Source: Streptomyces albiflavescens
GTDB taxonomy: Bacteria; Actinomycetota; Actinomycetes; Streptomycetales; Streptomycetaceae
Direction of reading: 5' to 3'
Assembly (NCBI RefSeq): GCF_014645835.1
Contig: NZ_BMMM01000002.1
Location: 443,138-475,777 of the forward strand
Length of the DNA: 32,640 bases
Of the stretch, positions 10,501 through 17,278 are shown piece by piece; the first letter of the stretch is position 1, and each line of letters opens with the position of its first letter. A program made the translations under genes and the position numbers. Under the pieces are notes generated by a model, which did no database searches, was not told where the DNA came from, and was given only the letters and a program-made list of their open reading frames with translations.

Positions 10501-10866
10501 GTGGGTGAGATCCGGGTCTCCCACCCGATCGGCGGGCGCCTGCAGGGAGCGGGGCAGCGCGTACGGGCCCGAGCGCACCAGGGTGCGAAGCGTGACCGGG
10601 AACCCGTCGAAGGTCTGCCGGGCGCTCTTGTGTACGGCGCTGTCGGCGGCCTTCTGCTGCTCCGTGGGCACGCCGGCCCGGACGATCAGCGCGGTGTCGA
10701 CGGCGTTGCCGGGGTCCTGGAGCGCGTGCCGCAGGGATGCGTCGCCGATCGCCCCGGAGTACGCCGTGAGGGTCGAGAGCACCGCCGTCGTCAGCAGGAC
10801 GGTGAGCAGCGCGGCGGCGAGCAGCAGACGGTGCCCCCGTGCACGCAGTAATACGAACCCCGTCAC
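7597..10866 (-). CDS. FtsX/MacB-type ABC transporter permease (first permease; TTA at codon 6)
   Basis: A 1089-residue permease, first gene of the exporter operon. It has an N-terminal membrane helix (about 12-34), a long extracytoplasmic region, central membrane segments from about 300 with the FtsX coupling motif ERTGETRVLRARGASRARV, another large outside domain, and a C-terminal FtsX core (about 955-1070) with RERGAEFAVLRALGAPRRQ. The GTG start gives MTGFVLLRARGHRLLL, a positive-inside start followed by the first helix. Codon 6 is TTA (10851-10849), the codon read by the bldA tRNA in Streptomyces; no other TTA was found in the operon. The stop is one base before the next ATG. The upstream 207 bases contain no convincing promoter match. 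Confidence 0.9.
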   Translation of the reverse strand: MTGFVLLRARGHRLLLAAALLTVLLTTAVLSTLTAYSGAIGDASLRHALQDPGNAVDTALIVRAGVPTEQQKAADSAVHKSARQTFDGFPVTLRTLVRSGPYALPRSLQAPADRVGDPDLTHFAALDRTQVRVTAGRLPGTSGGGPVIDVALPESAADRLGLKPGARLTLVDRLGGPKVHVRLTGLYRPARPTAPYWRLDELGGRGINKVDFTTYGPLLADPAVLAGGRVSAGESAWLASADFSTLTPDRIGALRDAARAGQRGLRKDAALSGMTALSTSLPEVLDSVQRSLLVSRSTLLIVALQLALLAGYALLLVAGLLSAERTGETRVLRARGASRARVAGLAALEALLLAVPAAVCAPLLAEPLTRLLAGQGALARIGLRLDTSDGRGGVWLVAAGVALGCALAVTVPALTSQEGAEGRARSLPAPVRAGADVGLLVIAGVAYWQLDRQTSGAVSHVGSGALGIDPLLVSAPALALLAGTVLTLRLLPPVARLAERRAASGRGLPAALAGWQLSRRPLRGAGPVLLLVLAVAMGMLAIGQGASWNRSQDDQADFQAGTSMRVLVGDDGELGQAGAYAALPHVRAAAPAVRTTLPLSGSRTATVLALDTAHAADGVLLRSDLADRPVRPLLAGLGPKGATAGTPLPKGATRLAMTVRLDNRGGGEGTSTDVSVTLEDRYGTPYTIRLGGLPPDGRPHALALDLAPTAGPLILTGLQLDMTQPTDTAEQHLFSIEELNAAGADGKERRLSLPGAWKAASRTNSTTGSPDASTRPTPPRVEKSSDSVLSVRYGTGYVPSGLAWQLTSLTVRLQVAQPKAPEVTAVATERFLKAAGARTGQRVDVPLGGESVPVRIVESVRELPTTGNGAGTEAEPDGGALLVDLRSVNRVLEHRYGRSVAPTEWWLRTAPGAAVSAAAAVRERPDIEPSQVVVRDEIADRLRDDPFGAGPEAAFAAAAVVAAALAAVGFGVSTAGSLRERGAEFAVLRALGAPRRQLARLIAAEQGVLVSLALVVGVALGAVLTRAVVPLIVLTSDATRPIPGVLVELPLERVAALLAAVTITPLAITAFLALHRPDPASSLRRQGGE

Positions 10867-11073
10867 CCGGCCCCCCGCCGTCGTCCCGGATCTCCGGACC
10901 TTCGCGCGATGCTGTCAGAGGGGGCGGGTCGAGGGTAAGCGCTTGTAGCGCGGGCTTGACCGGATTGTGACCGGAATTCGGCGTCGTGCGACCGGAATGC
11001 GCGCGTCAGCCGTCGCGGGCGGCCGGGCAGGAGCCGATGGACGCCGACTGCCGTGCGCGGCCGCGGTGCGGGT

Positions 11074-11487
11074 TCAGCCCGCCGTGTTCACCATCGACGC
11101 CGCCGCGTACGTCAGGTAGTTCCACAGCGTGTGCTCGTGCTCCTCGGAGAGGCCGAGCTCCTCGACGGCGACGCGCATGTGCTTGAGCCAGGCGTCGTGC
11201 GCGGCCTGGTCGACCTTGAAAGGGGCATGGCGCATGCGCAGCCGGGGGTGGCCGCGGTTCTTGCTGTACGTCGTCGGGCCGCCCCAGTACTGGATCAGGA
11301 ACAGCGTGAAGCGCTCCTCGGCCGGGCCCAGGTCCTCCTCGGGATACATAGGCTTCAGCAGCGGGTCCTCGGCGACTCCCTCGTAAAATCGGTGCACGAG
11401 GCGCCGGAAGGTCTCCTCGCCGCCGACCTGCTCGTAGAAGGTCTGCTCCTGAAGCTTGCCGCGCCGAATCTCTTTCACACCAACCAT
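11074..11487 (-). CDS. glbO: Truncated hemoglobin, group II (GlbO)
   Basis: A 137-residue 2/2 globin that binds heme and reacts with O2, NO or peroxide in the cytoplasm. Hallmarks of the trHbO group are all present at matching spacing: Tyr B10 (Y35 in RFYEGV), Tyr CD1 (Y48 in PMYPEE), the motif YWGGP.TY, the block GHPRLRMRHAPF with proximal His F8 (H87), and Trp G8 (W100). The His-Trp distance of 13 residues equals that of the Mycobacterium tuberculosis protein. The ATG at 11487 gives MVGVKEIRRGKLQEQTFYE, the usual family start. The open frame continues upstream to 11580 but that part runs into an inverted-repeat element. It stands alone. Confidence 0.93.
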   Translation of the reverse strand: MVGVKEIRRGKLQEQTFYEQVGGEETFRRLVHRFYEGVAEDPLLKPMYPEEDLGPAEERFTLFLIQYWGGPTTYSKNRGHPRLRMRHAPFKVDQAAHDAWLKHMRVAVEELGLSEEHEHTLWNYLTYAAASMVNTAG

Positions 11488-11518
11488 GGTCTCAGACGGG
11501 TTGGCGGAGGACTCAAGG

Positions 11519-11689
11519 CTTAGGAGGCTTCTGATGGATCTCCGCGGCGTCGCGACGCCCGGCACGCACTCTCGCCGCACCGGACAAAAGCCCTAGTAGC
11601 TCCGCTACGAGGACTTCCGCCCGGCACGCCGAGAGCACGCACCGAACGCCGCTCCTTCTTCCACGGAGATCCATCAGAAACCCCCTAGG
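11519..11689. repeat. 171-bp imperfect inverted-repeat element (MITE-like)
   Basis: The ends are 29-base inverted repeats (11519-11547 and 11661-11689) matching at 25 of 29 positions, with a perfect 16-base core TTCTGATGGATCTCCG. All four mismatches are transitions. Inside, a second pair of arms (about 11559-11582 and 11620-11644) matches imperfectly, and the centre folds as CCTAGTAGC-TCC-GCTACGAGG (11592-11612). The whole piece can thus form one long cruciform or RNA hairpin. No open frame inside looks coding. No clear target duplication was found. It fills most of the 311-base gap between glbO and the methyltransferase. It could be a non-autonomous transposable element or an interspersed palindromic repeat. 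Confidence 0.75.
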
Positions 11690-11798
11690 ACCGCTCGCTG
11701 TCAGGGGTCGATTCCGGGCAGCCCGACCCGAACGGCCCAGTCCGGATCGGCCGAGTTCGGCGCTCGCCTCGTGGCCCCTCCGGCAGCACAGTGGAGGT

Positions 11799-12782
11799 AT
11801 GAGCGCGCACGCTCTCGACCACGACCTGGACGACCTCGCCACCCTGGCGCAGGCGGCCCTCGTGCACGAGATCGACAGGAGTGGGGCCTGGGACGCCGAC
11901 CCGGTCTGGCGGGAGGCGTTCGAGGCGGTCCCGCGCCACCTCTTCGTGCCGTACTACTACGTCGGCGTCGTGGGCGGCTTCGAGCGCGTGTGGGGCGAGG
12001 ATCCCGACCTACAGGCCCGGGAACGCTGGATCCGCGGCGCCTACGCGGACGCCCCGCTGGCCACCCGGGTACGCGACGGGGTACTCGTGTCCTCCAGCAG
12101 CCAGCCGTCGCTGATGGCGAAGATGCTCACCGAACTGGAGGTACGGGACGGGGACGCCGTCCTGGAGATAGGCGCGGGCACCGGCTACAACGCGGCCCTG
12201 CTCGCCCACCGCCTGGGCGACGACCTGGTGACCACGATCGACCTCGACGCGGAGATCACCGAATCGGCTCGGCGGCACCTGGACGCCGCCGGGTACCACC
12301 CGATCGTCGTCACCGGCGACGGCGCCCGTGGCGTTCCCGAGCGCGCCCCCTTCGACCGGATCATCGCCACCTGCGCGCTGACCTCGATCCCGCACGCCTG
12401 GCTTGCCCAGTGCAACCCGGGCGCCCGTATCCTCGCGCCGTTCGCGACCGGCCTGATCGTCCTGCGCGTCCGGGACGCCGGGTACGCCGAGGGACGGTTC
12501 CTGCACACGCCCGCCTACTTCGTGCCCCTGCGCGGCGTGACCCGGCCCGAGCAGCCGGAGCCGCAGCACCTGGGCGCGCTGCCACGCCGGGCCAGGGGGC
12601 ACGAGCTGTTCCGGTTCCTGCTGACGCTCACGGCGGACCGTCTCGACCCCTATGAGGCGTACACGCTGTGGGAGCGCGAGAACCAGCCGGTGCGCGAGCG
12701 GTACGGGATCACGGTCAGCGGCGAGCGCGCCTGGGCGTGGCTGGACGACCCCGAAGGGCCGTACGCCTGGCCGCTGCCGTAA
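11799..12782 (+). CDS. PCMT-like (protein-L-isoaspartate O-methyltransferase family) methyltransferase
   Basis: A 327-residue SAM-dependent methyltransferase. The N-terminal half has PCMT features: VPRHLFVP (44-51) and SSSSQPSLMAKML (about 98-110), the substrate-binding SQP segment. These are followed by the Rossmann motif I VLEIGAGTGY (121-130), the acidic motif TTIDLDAEI and DGARGVPERAPFDRII. It is about 100 residues longer than E. coli Pcm. The extra C-terminal domain (FLLTLTADRLDPYEAYTLWERE...) resembles that of actinobacterial PCMT-like enzymes, some of which methylate peptides. GGAGG ends only one base before the ATG, an unusually short spacing. No good alternative start lies nearby, so initiation may be weak or the true start may be different. 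It stands alone and converges with the FHA gene. Confidence 0.85.
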   Translation: MSAHALDHDLDDLATLAQAALVHEIDRSGAWDADPVWREAFEAVPRHLFVPYYYVGVVGGFERVWGEDPDLQARERWIRGAYADAPLATRVRDGVLVSSSSQPSLMAKMLTELEVRDGDAVLEIGAGTGYNAALLAHRLGDDLVTTIDLDAEITESARRHLDAAGYHPIVVTGDGARGVPERAPFDRIIATCALTSIPHAWLAQCNPGARILAPFATGLIVLRVRDAGYAEGRFLHTPAYFVPLRGVTRPEQPEPQHLGALPRRARGHELFRFLLTLTADRLDPYEAYTLWERENQPVRERYGITVSGERAWAWLDDPEGPYAWPLP

Positions 12783-12813
12783 CCCCTGCGAGCCGCTGCC
12801 GTGACCGCTGCGA

Positions 12814-14166
12814 TCAGCCGCGCCGGATGGTGATCGTCGTCCAGGCGCCGACGTGCACCCGGTCGCCGTCCTGGAGCGGAACCGGTACGAAGGGCTGGAT
12901 GGGCTCCTCGCCGCCGTTGACCGTGGTCCCGTTCGTGGAGTTCTGGTCGACGACCGCCCAGCTGCCGTCCGGCTGCTGGACCAGGACCGCGTGCTGGTGC
13001 GAGACGCCCGGGTCCTCCGGGGGCACCGACAGATCGATGTCCGGGGTGTCGCCGGTGGAGTGCCGGCGGCGGCCGATCGTGAGCTGGTTGCCGGTGAGCG
13101 GGCGCTGCTGTTCCGGCGAGTACGCGGGCAGGTTCAGGCCCGCGGCCTCGGGGCCGGAGCGCTGCATCATCGCCATGAAGTACTCGCGGTCGGGACCGAT
13201 CGTCGCGGTCCAGGACAGCGGCTGCTGCTGGTAGGCGGGGCGGGGGCCGGGCGGTGCCTGTGTCGAGCCGGGCTGCGGGTAGCCGTAGCCGCCGCCCTGG
13301 CCCGCGCCGGGGCCGCCCGGACCACCGGGGCCACCGCCGGGCGTACCGGCCGACGGCGGGGAGATCACCCAGTCGTCGTCACCGCCGCCGTAGGACGGGC
13401 CGCCGGGCGCCGGTGCCTGGGGCGGGAACGCCGGCGAGGCCGGCTGCTGGGTGAAGGCCTGCGGAGCGCCGGGGCCTCCGGGCGTCGGCCCGGGCGGCGG
13501 CGGAACCTGGCGCGACGGGTCGCCGCCGAAGCCGGACGGGTCGCCGAAGCCGGAGGGATCGCCGCCGAAGCCCGAGGGGCCGCCGTTGCCGAAAGGCGGG
13601 GCGGGTGGACCGGACGGAATCGGCTCGGCGGGCCGGTTCATCTGCGAGGGCCGCGAGCTCTGGTACTCGAACGGGTCATGGCCGGGCCCGGCTCCGGGAC
13701 CGGTGGGCTGTCCCGGCCCCTGCTGCTGGAACCGCAGCGCCGGATTCGGGACACCGGGACCCCCGGGGCCACCGGGACCCCCAGGGCCACCGGGACCCCC
13801 AGGGCCACCGGGGCTGCCGTGCATCCCGGGCGCCGGCGGACGCGGCGCGGCCGGGGTGTACGAGGTTGCGGTGTTGGTCAGGAAGTTCCACCGGCACTCC
13901 TCGCAGAACGGCGCCGCGCCCTCACGGGGCGTACGGCACTGCGGGCAGAGCTCGGGCTCGGGATCGGGCACCGCGGAAAGGTGCGGGCGCCCACCGGGGC
14001 CACCGGGGCCGGGCGGCGGCGGTGGCGAGCCGGGCGGCGGATAGCCGTAGCCGGCGGCGGGCGGCGGTGGGGGAGGTGGCGGGGGCACGGCACCGGCCAT
14101 GCGGTGACCGCAGACCTCGCACCAGTCGTCGGAACCCGACTGATGTCCGTTCGGGCAGGTCGGCAT
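12814..14166 (-). CDS. Zinc-ribbon, Gly/Pro-rich FHA-domain protein
   Basis: A 450-residue protein, last gene of the signalling cluster. Order: N-terminal zinc-ribbon-like Cys/His group ([20 protein letters not shown]), a run of nine prolines, a second ribbon CPQC...CEEC (about 95-115), about 200 residues of Gly-Pro-rich repeats ([26 protein letters not shown]), then an FHA domain at about 355-450. The FHA motif residues are intact: LTIGRRR, GVSHQHA (Ser-x-x-His) and NSTNGT. It should therefore bind phosphothreonine peptides. The kinase and phosphatase of the same cluster are the obvious partners, which is inference. It is much larger than GarA/OdhI, so not simply that protein. SD GAGAGGGGGAAG precedes the ATG by 9 bases. 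Confidence 0.9.
   Translation of the reverse strand: MPTCPNGHQSGSDDWCEVCGHRMAGAVPPPPPPPPPAAGYGYPPPGSPPPPPGPGGPGGRPHLSAVPDPEPELCPQCRTPREGAAPFCEECRWNFLTNTATSYTPAAPRPPAPGMHGSPGGPGGPGGPGGPGGPGGPGVPNPALRFQQQGPGQPTGPGAGPGHDPFEYQSSRPSQMNRPAEPIPSGPPAPPFGNGGPSGFGGDPSGFGDPSGFGGDPSRQVPPPPGPTPGGPGAPQAFTQQPASPAFPPQAPAPGGPSYGGGDDDWVISPPSAGTPGGGPGGPGGPGAGQGGGYGYPQPGSTQAPPGPRPAYQQQPLSWTATIGPDREYFMAMMQRSGPEAAGLNLPAYSPEQQRPLTGNQLTIGRRRHSTGDTPDIDLSVPPEDPGVSHQHAVLVQQPDGSWAVVDQNSTNGTTVNGGEEPIQPFVPVPLQDGDRVHVGAWTTITIRRG
13751..13813 (-). repeat. 18-bp tandem repeat encoding collagen-like Gly-Gly-Pro units
   Basis: Unit GGGCCACCGGGACCCCCA on the + strand is repeated about three and a half times and encodes GlyGlyPro triplets on the minus strand in the linker of the FHA protein. 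Confidence 0.85.
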
Positions 14167-14190
14167 GTCGGCGCTTCCCCCTCTCCTTTT

Positions 14191-14207
14191 CCGGTCGTTA
14201 TGACCGG
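14191..14207 (-). promoter_or_regulatory. Small perfect hairpin in the VWA-FHA gap
   Basis: CCGGTC-GTTAT-GACCGG is a 6-bp perfect stem with a 5-base loop, 25 bases upstream of the FHA start and 33 bases after the VWA stop. It lacks a T tract, so it may be an operator half or an mRNA processing or stability element rather than a terminator. Confidence 0.35.
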
Positions 14208-14239
14208 GTTTCTCCGGCTCCCCGCGGGAACCGGGCTCG

Positions 14240-15586
14240 CTACTTCTTTACACGAACAGTCTTTGTGGACCGTGTTTCGAGGGTCATCTCGTCGGCCTCT
14301 TCGACCTTTGCCTTCAATCGCACAGTACCTGCCGCGGCGTCGACCACGTCCACCACCTTCGCAAGGAGTTTCGCAGTATCGGCGTTGCCGGAGGCGCTGG
14401 CGAGCTGAACGGCACGTCCCAGCTTGGCCGTTGCGCCGTCGGCATCTCCCGCTTTGCGTAGGTCCAGGCCCTGTTGGATGACTTGTGCGAGTTCCGCCTG
14501 ACCCGTGTAGTGCGCGACCTGTGGATTGATCGAGGTCGAGGCCACCATGTCGTCGGTCCACACCGCCCGCACGAGACCCTGCGCACCGAGATTCTGCACG
14601 CTCCCGTCACCCTGCGGGATCACCAGCGAGACCCGGGCGGCCAGCATCTCCCGGCCGACTTCGGCCGACGGGACCTCGACGCACACGTGGTAGTCGCGGG
14701 ACTCGTCGCCCCAGGAGCCGGTGGGGTAGTCACCGGCGCGCGGGCCCGCCTCGGTACGGCGGTCGGTCAACTCCTCGACCGTGGGGGCCACTTGCTTGAC
14801 GAACTTGATCGCGGTGCCGACGGGCGTCCACAGCCTGAGGGAGACGTCCGCGACCTCCTTGCCCATGGCCGTCTCCATCATCTGGGTGAAGTCGGCGGAC
14901 AGGGCTGCCGGGTCGGCGACGATGTCGGCGGTGCCGAGCAGCGCCGAGGCGATCCCGGTGACCTCCTTGACCTCCCAGTCGGTGCCCACTCCACGCGCGT
15001 CACACGTGAACCGCCCGGCACAGGAGTCGAGGGCGGCCTTGAGATCCTGCGGTGACTCGTGTTCATTGCGGCCGTCGGTGAGCAGGATGCCGTGCCGGAT
15101 GGAGACGTCCGCCGAGGCCAGCAGCCGGTCGGCGAGGCGCAGCCAGGTGCCGATCGCCGTACCGCCGCCCGCGCTCAGCTTGCGCAGCGCCTGCTTGGCC
15201 TGGTCGCGGGTGGTCGTGTCGGCGACCGCGAGCCGTCCGTTGCCCGGGTAGACCTCCTTGGCGATGTGCGTGCCGCCGATCACCGCGAAGTGCACGCCGT
15301 CGCGCAGGGTGTCGATCGCGGCGGCCGTCGCGTCGCGCGCGTTGCGCATCTTGGTCGGCGGGTAGTCCATCGAACCCGAACAGTCGACCATGATCGCCAC
15401 GGCCGCGTCGGGCGCCTGCCCCGCCGTGTACAGATGCGGCGCCGCGACCGCGCTTCCGATGGTGCCGCCGCCCGTCGCGCTCACCGTGACGATCGCGTTG
15501 ACCTCGCGGCCGCCCTCGGGCAGGTACTCGTTCTGGTACACGTCGACCGAGAACTGCGGCACGTTCGACTTCGAGAAATTGGCCAT
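14240..15586 (-). CDS. von Willebrand factor A (VWA) domain protein
   Basis: A 448-residue cytoplasmic protein with no signal peptide or membrane helix. An N-terminal beta-rich part (about 1-60, MANFSKSNVPQFSVDVYQNE...) precedes a VWA domain with a complete MIDAS: D68-C-S70-G-S72-M, plus the later GTAIGT (Thr) and LLTDGRNEH (Asp) loops. A beta-sandwich region follows (VSLRLWTPVGTAIKFVKQV...), then a helical C-terminus rich in Ala and Lys. Metal-dependent VWA domains act as protein-protein binding platforms. Its place between a PP2C phosphatase and an FHA protein suggests a scaffold or reader of the kinase system. VWA + PP2C + kinase recalls the TerY-P triads described around tellurite-resistance genes, though no Ter gene is nearby. 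Confidence 0.9.
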   Translation of the reverse strand: MANFSKSNVPQFSVDVYQNEYLPEGGREVNAIVTVSATGGGTIGSAVAAPHLYTAGQAPDAAVAIMVDCSGSMDYPPTKMRNARDATAAAIDTLRDGVHFAVIGGTHIAKEVYPGNGRLAVADTTTRDQAKQALRKLSAGGGTAIGTWLRLADRLLASADVSIRHGILLTDGRNEHESPQDLKAALDSCAGRFTCDARGVGTDWEVKEVTGIASALLGTADIVADPAALSADFTQMMETAMGKEVADVSLRLWTPVGTAIKFVKQVAPTVEELTDRRTEAGPRAGDYPTGSWGDESRDYHVCVEVPSAEVGREMLAARVSLVIPQGDGSVQNLGAQGLVRAVWTDDMVASTSINPQVAHYTGQAELAQVIQQGLDLRKAGDADGATAKLGRAVQLASASGNADTAKLLAKVVDVVDAAAGTVRLKAKVEEADEMTLETRSTKTVRVKK

Positions 15587-15640
15587 GCCTTCTCTGTCCC
15601 CCTCAAGGCCTCCGGTAGTTGACGGAGGTGATGACTGTAT

Positions 15641-15654
15641 GGGGACCGGTCCCC
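15641..15654. promoter_or_regulatory. 14-bp perfect palindrome GGGGACCGGTCCCC upstream of the VWA gene
   Basis: It lies in the 102-base gap between the phosphatase stop and the VWA start. A TACAGT that could be a -10 on the minus strand lies immediately next to it (+ strand ACTGTA at 15634-15639), and a second small inverted repeat CCTCCG...CGGAGG follows at 15609-15628. This looks like a possible internal promoter with an operator. No good -35 was seen. Confidence 0.4.
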
Positions 15655-15688
15655 TCCGGTCCCAGGCCGTCCCCGTGCGTTCGCGGCC

Positions 15689-17275
15689 TCAGGCCGATCC
15701 TGCCCCCTGCGACGGGGCAGGGAACGGCAGGACGGCCACTGTTACGTTGTCGTGGCCCCCGCCGTCCAGGGCGTGGCCCACCAGCACCTGGGCGCTGTGC
15801 AGTGGCCGCTCGGCGGCGTCGAGGGGTACGACCTCGGCCATGTCCTCGGCCGCCTCCGCGTAGTTCCACAGCCCGTCGGTGCACACCACCACTACACCTG
15901 GCCGGTCCGGCTTGAAGGAAGCGGTGTGCGGCTCCAGTTCGTACGCGTCCGCGCCGAGCCAGCCCGTGATGGCGTGGGCGCGCTCGTCCGCGTACGCCTC
16001 CGCCTCGTTCATCAGGCCCGCGGCGACCATCTGCGCGGCCCACGAGTCGTCCTCGGTGAGCCGGGCGGGCAGCGAACTCCGGTCGACGGGCACCCAGTAG
16101 GCACGGCTGTCGCCGACCCAGCCGACGATCAGCAGGGTGGGAGTGACGACGGCGCCGACGAGTGTGCAGGCGGGCGCGTTCACATGGGGCGCGTGCTCGC
16201 CCTGCGCGGTGGACGCGTCGGCCAGCGCATTGACGGCCTCCGCGGCCGCGACGATCGCGTCGTGCATCGCCTGCTGCGGGTGCGTGCCGAGCGGCAGGGC
16301 CTCCAGCAGTGCCTCGTTCGCGGCGCGGGAGGCGGCGAGCGAGGCCTCGTCCGGGCGGGTCGCCGAGGAGACGCCGTCGCAGACGATCGCGACGACCGCG
16401 GGCTGGCCGTCGGGCAGCGCGGTCGAGGAGATCGCGAACGCGTCCTCGTTGCGGTGGTGACGCAGGCCACGGTCGCTGACCGCGGCCACCGCGCCCAACT
16501 CCTGCTCCATGTGGTCGCGTTCGCGCGGCTGCGCGTGTCCGCAGTTCTCGCAGTAGCCGTCGCTGTCGACGCTGCCCGCGCGGCAGGCGACACACATCTT
16601 GGTGCCCGCGGCCGGTGTCCCGAGGTCGGCGGTGCGGGGGTCGGCGGGAGCCTCGGGGGCCGGGGCTCCGGCGGCCGGGGGAGCCAGCGGGTAGTCGTCG
16701 GGCTCCGAGGGCCGGTCGAACCGTACGCCCGGGGGAGGCTCGGGCGGACCCGCGGCGTGCGCGGCGACGACATGCGGGAGTTCGCCGCCGGAATGCGGGA
16801 GTCCACCCGGAGCGGGCGGCAGTCCACCCGGAGCGGGCGGCAGTCCACCCGCCGACGGAGAGAGTCCGCCCGTAGCGTGCGGGAGCTCACCCGTGGCGTG
16901 CGGGAGCTCACCCGTGGTGTGCGGGAGCTCACCCGTGGTGTGTGGGAGCCCGCCCGCAGGGTGTGCGAGTCCACCCGTGGCGTGCGGGAGCTCGGAGCCG
17001 CCCGAGTCCGTGCCCCGGATGTCCGTGCTCCGGTGCACCGGGGCCGGCGTGTCGGAGCTGTCCACCTCGGGCGCGAGGGGCCAGTCCACGGACGCGGCGG
17101 CCGAAGGGGGGCGGGGCGAGGTGCCGTTCATGGTGATCGTGGGGTTGTCCCCCGGCGGTGCGGGCACCGCCGACAGGTCGTACCCGCACGCGCCGCAGAA
17201 ACGGTCGCCCGCCTCCAGTGGCTCCTCGCAACTGGGGCACCGCGAAAGGGCCGTCGGCTGGGGCATCTGGGACAT
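15689..17275 (-). CDS. PP2C-family Ser/Thr protein phosphatase with zinc ribbons and heptad-repeat linker
   Basis: A 528-residue protein. N-terminal zinc ribbon CPSC...CGAC (about 13-32), a repeated linker of G-E/G-L-P-H-x-T heptapeptides (about 93-165), a second ribbon CVAC...CENC (about 230-248), then a PP2C domain (about 262-525). PP2C metal and phosphate motifs are present in order: SDRGLRHHRNEDAF, VAIVCDGVSS, GWVGDSRAYWV, VVVCTDGLWN and GGHDNVTVAVL. It should be an Mn/Mg-dependent phosphatase. The start: a TTG at 17278 directly follows the kinase stop, but the ATG at 17275 is preferred. The close join to the kinase gene (3 bases) argues that it reverses or tunes PknG-type phosphorylation. 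No membrane segment is present, unlike PstP. Confidence 0.92.
   Translation of the reverse strand: MSQMPQPTALSRCPSCEEPLEAGDRFCGACGYDLSAVPAPPGDNPTITMNGTSPRPPSAAASVDWPLAPEVDSSDTPAPVHRSTDIRGTDSGGSELPHATGGLAHPAGGLPHTTGELPHTTGELPHATGELPHATGGLSPSAGGLPPAPGGLPPAPGGLPHSGGELPHVVAAHAAGPPEPPPGVRFDRPSEPDDYPLAPPAAGAPAPEAPADPRTADLGTPAAGTKMCVACRAGSVDSDGYCENCGHAQPRERDHMEQELGAVAAVSDRGLRHHRNEDAFAISSTALPDGQPAVVAIVCDGVSSATRPDEASLAASRAANEALLEALPLGTHPQQAMHDAIVAAAEAVNALADASTAQGEHAPHVNAPACTLVGAVVTPTLLIVGWVGDSRAYWVPVDRSSLPARLTEDDSWAAQMVAAGLMNEAEAYADERAHAITGWLGADAYELEPHTASFKPDRPGVVVVCTDGLWNYAEAAEDMAEVVPLDAAERPLHSAQVLVGHALDGGGHDNVTVAVLPFPAPSQGAGSA
16781..16995 (-). repeat. Tandem 21-bp repeats encoding Gly-x-Leu-Pro-His-x-x heptapeptides
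   Basis: Units such as CGTGCGGGAGCTCACCCGTGG recur in head-to-tail order, becoming more diverged toward the 16781 end (CCGGAGCGGGCGGCAGTCCAC type). Translated on the minus strand they give GELPHTT, GELPHAT, GGLPPAP and similar. They form the linker between the ribbons of the phosphatase. Confidence 0.85.
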
Positions 17276-17278
17276 CAA

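Noticed and set aside
6805..10851. Long forward open frame of 1348 codons
   Set aside because: It lies antisense to the two FtsX permeases, has low-complexity Gln/Arg/Gly-rich content, and no recognisable domain; the minus-strand permeases explain the region.
10867..11073. Possible promoter of the ABC exporter (TACCCT with GTCAAG 17 bases before, minus strand)
   Set aside because: The -35 matches only two of six consensus bases, so it is not better than chance.
11488..11580. N-terminal extension of GlbO
   Set aside because: It runs into the inverted-repeat element and lacks family similarity; ATG 11487 gives the usual length.
11513..11842. Reverse open frame of 109 codons over the inverted-repeat element
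   Set aside because: It is made by the repeat itself and overlaps the methyltransferase start; no sign of coding bias.
13751..17000. CRISPR-like direct repeats
   Set aside because: The repeats are contiguous in-frame protein-coding units without spacers.
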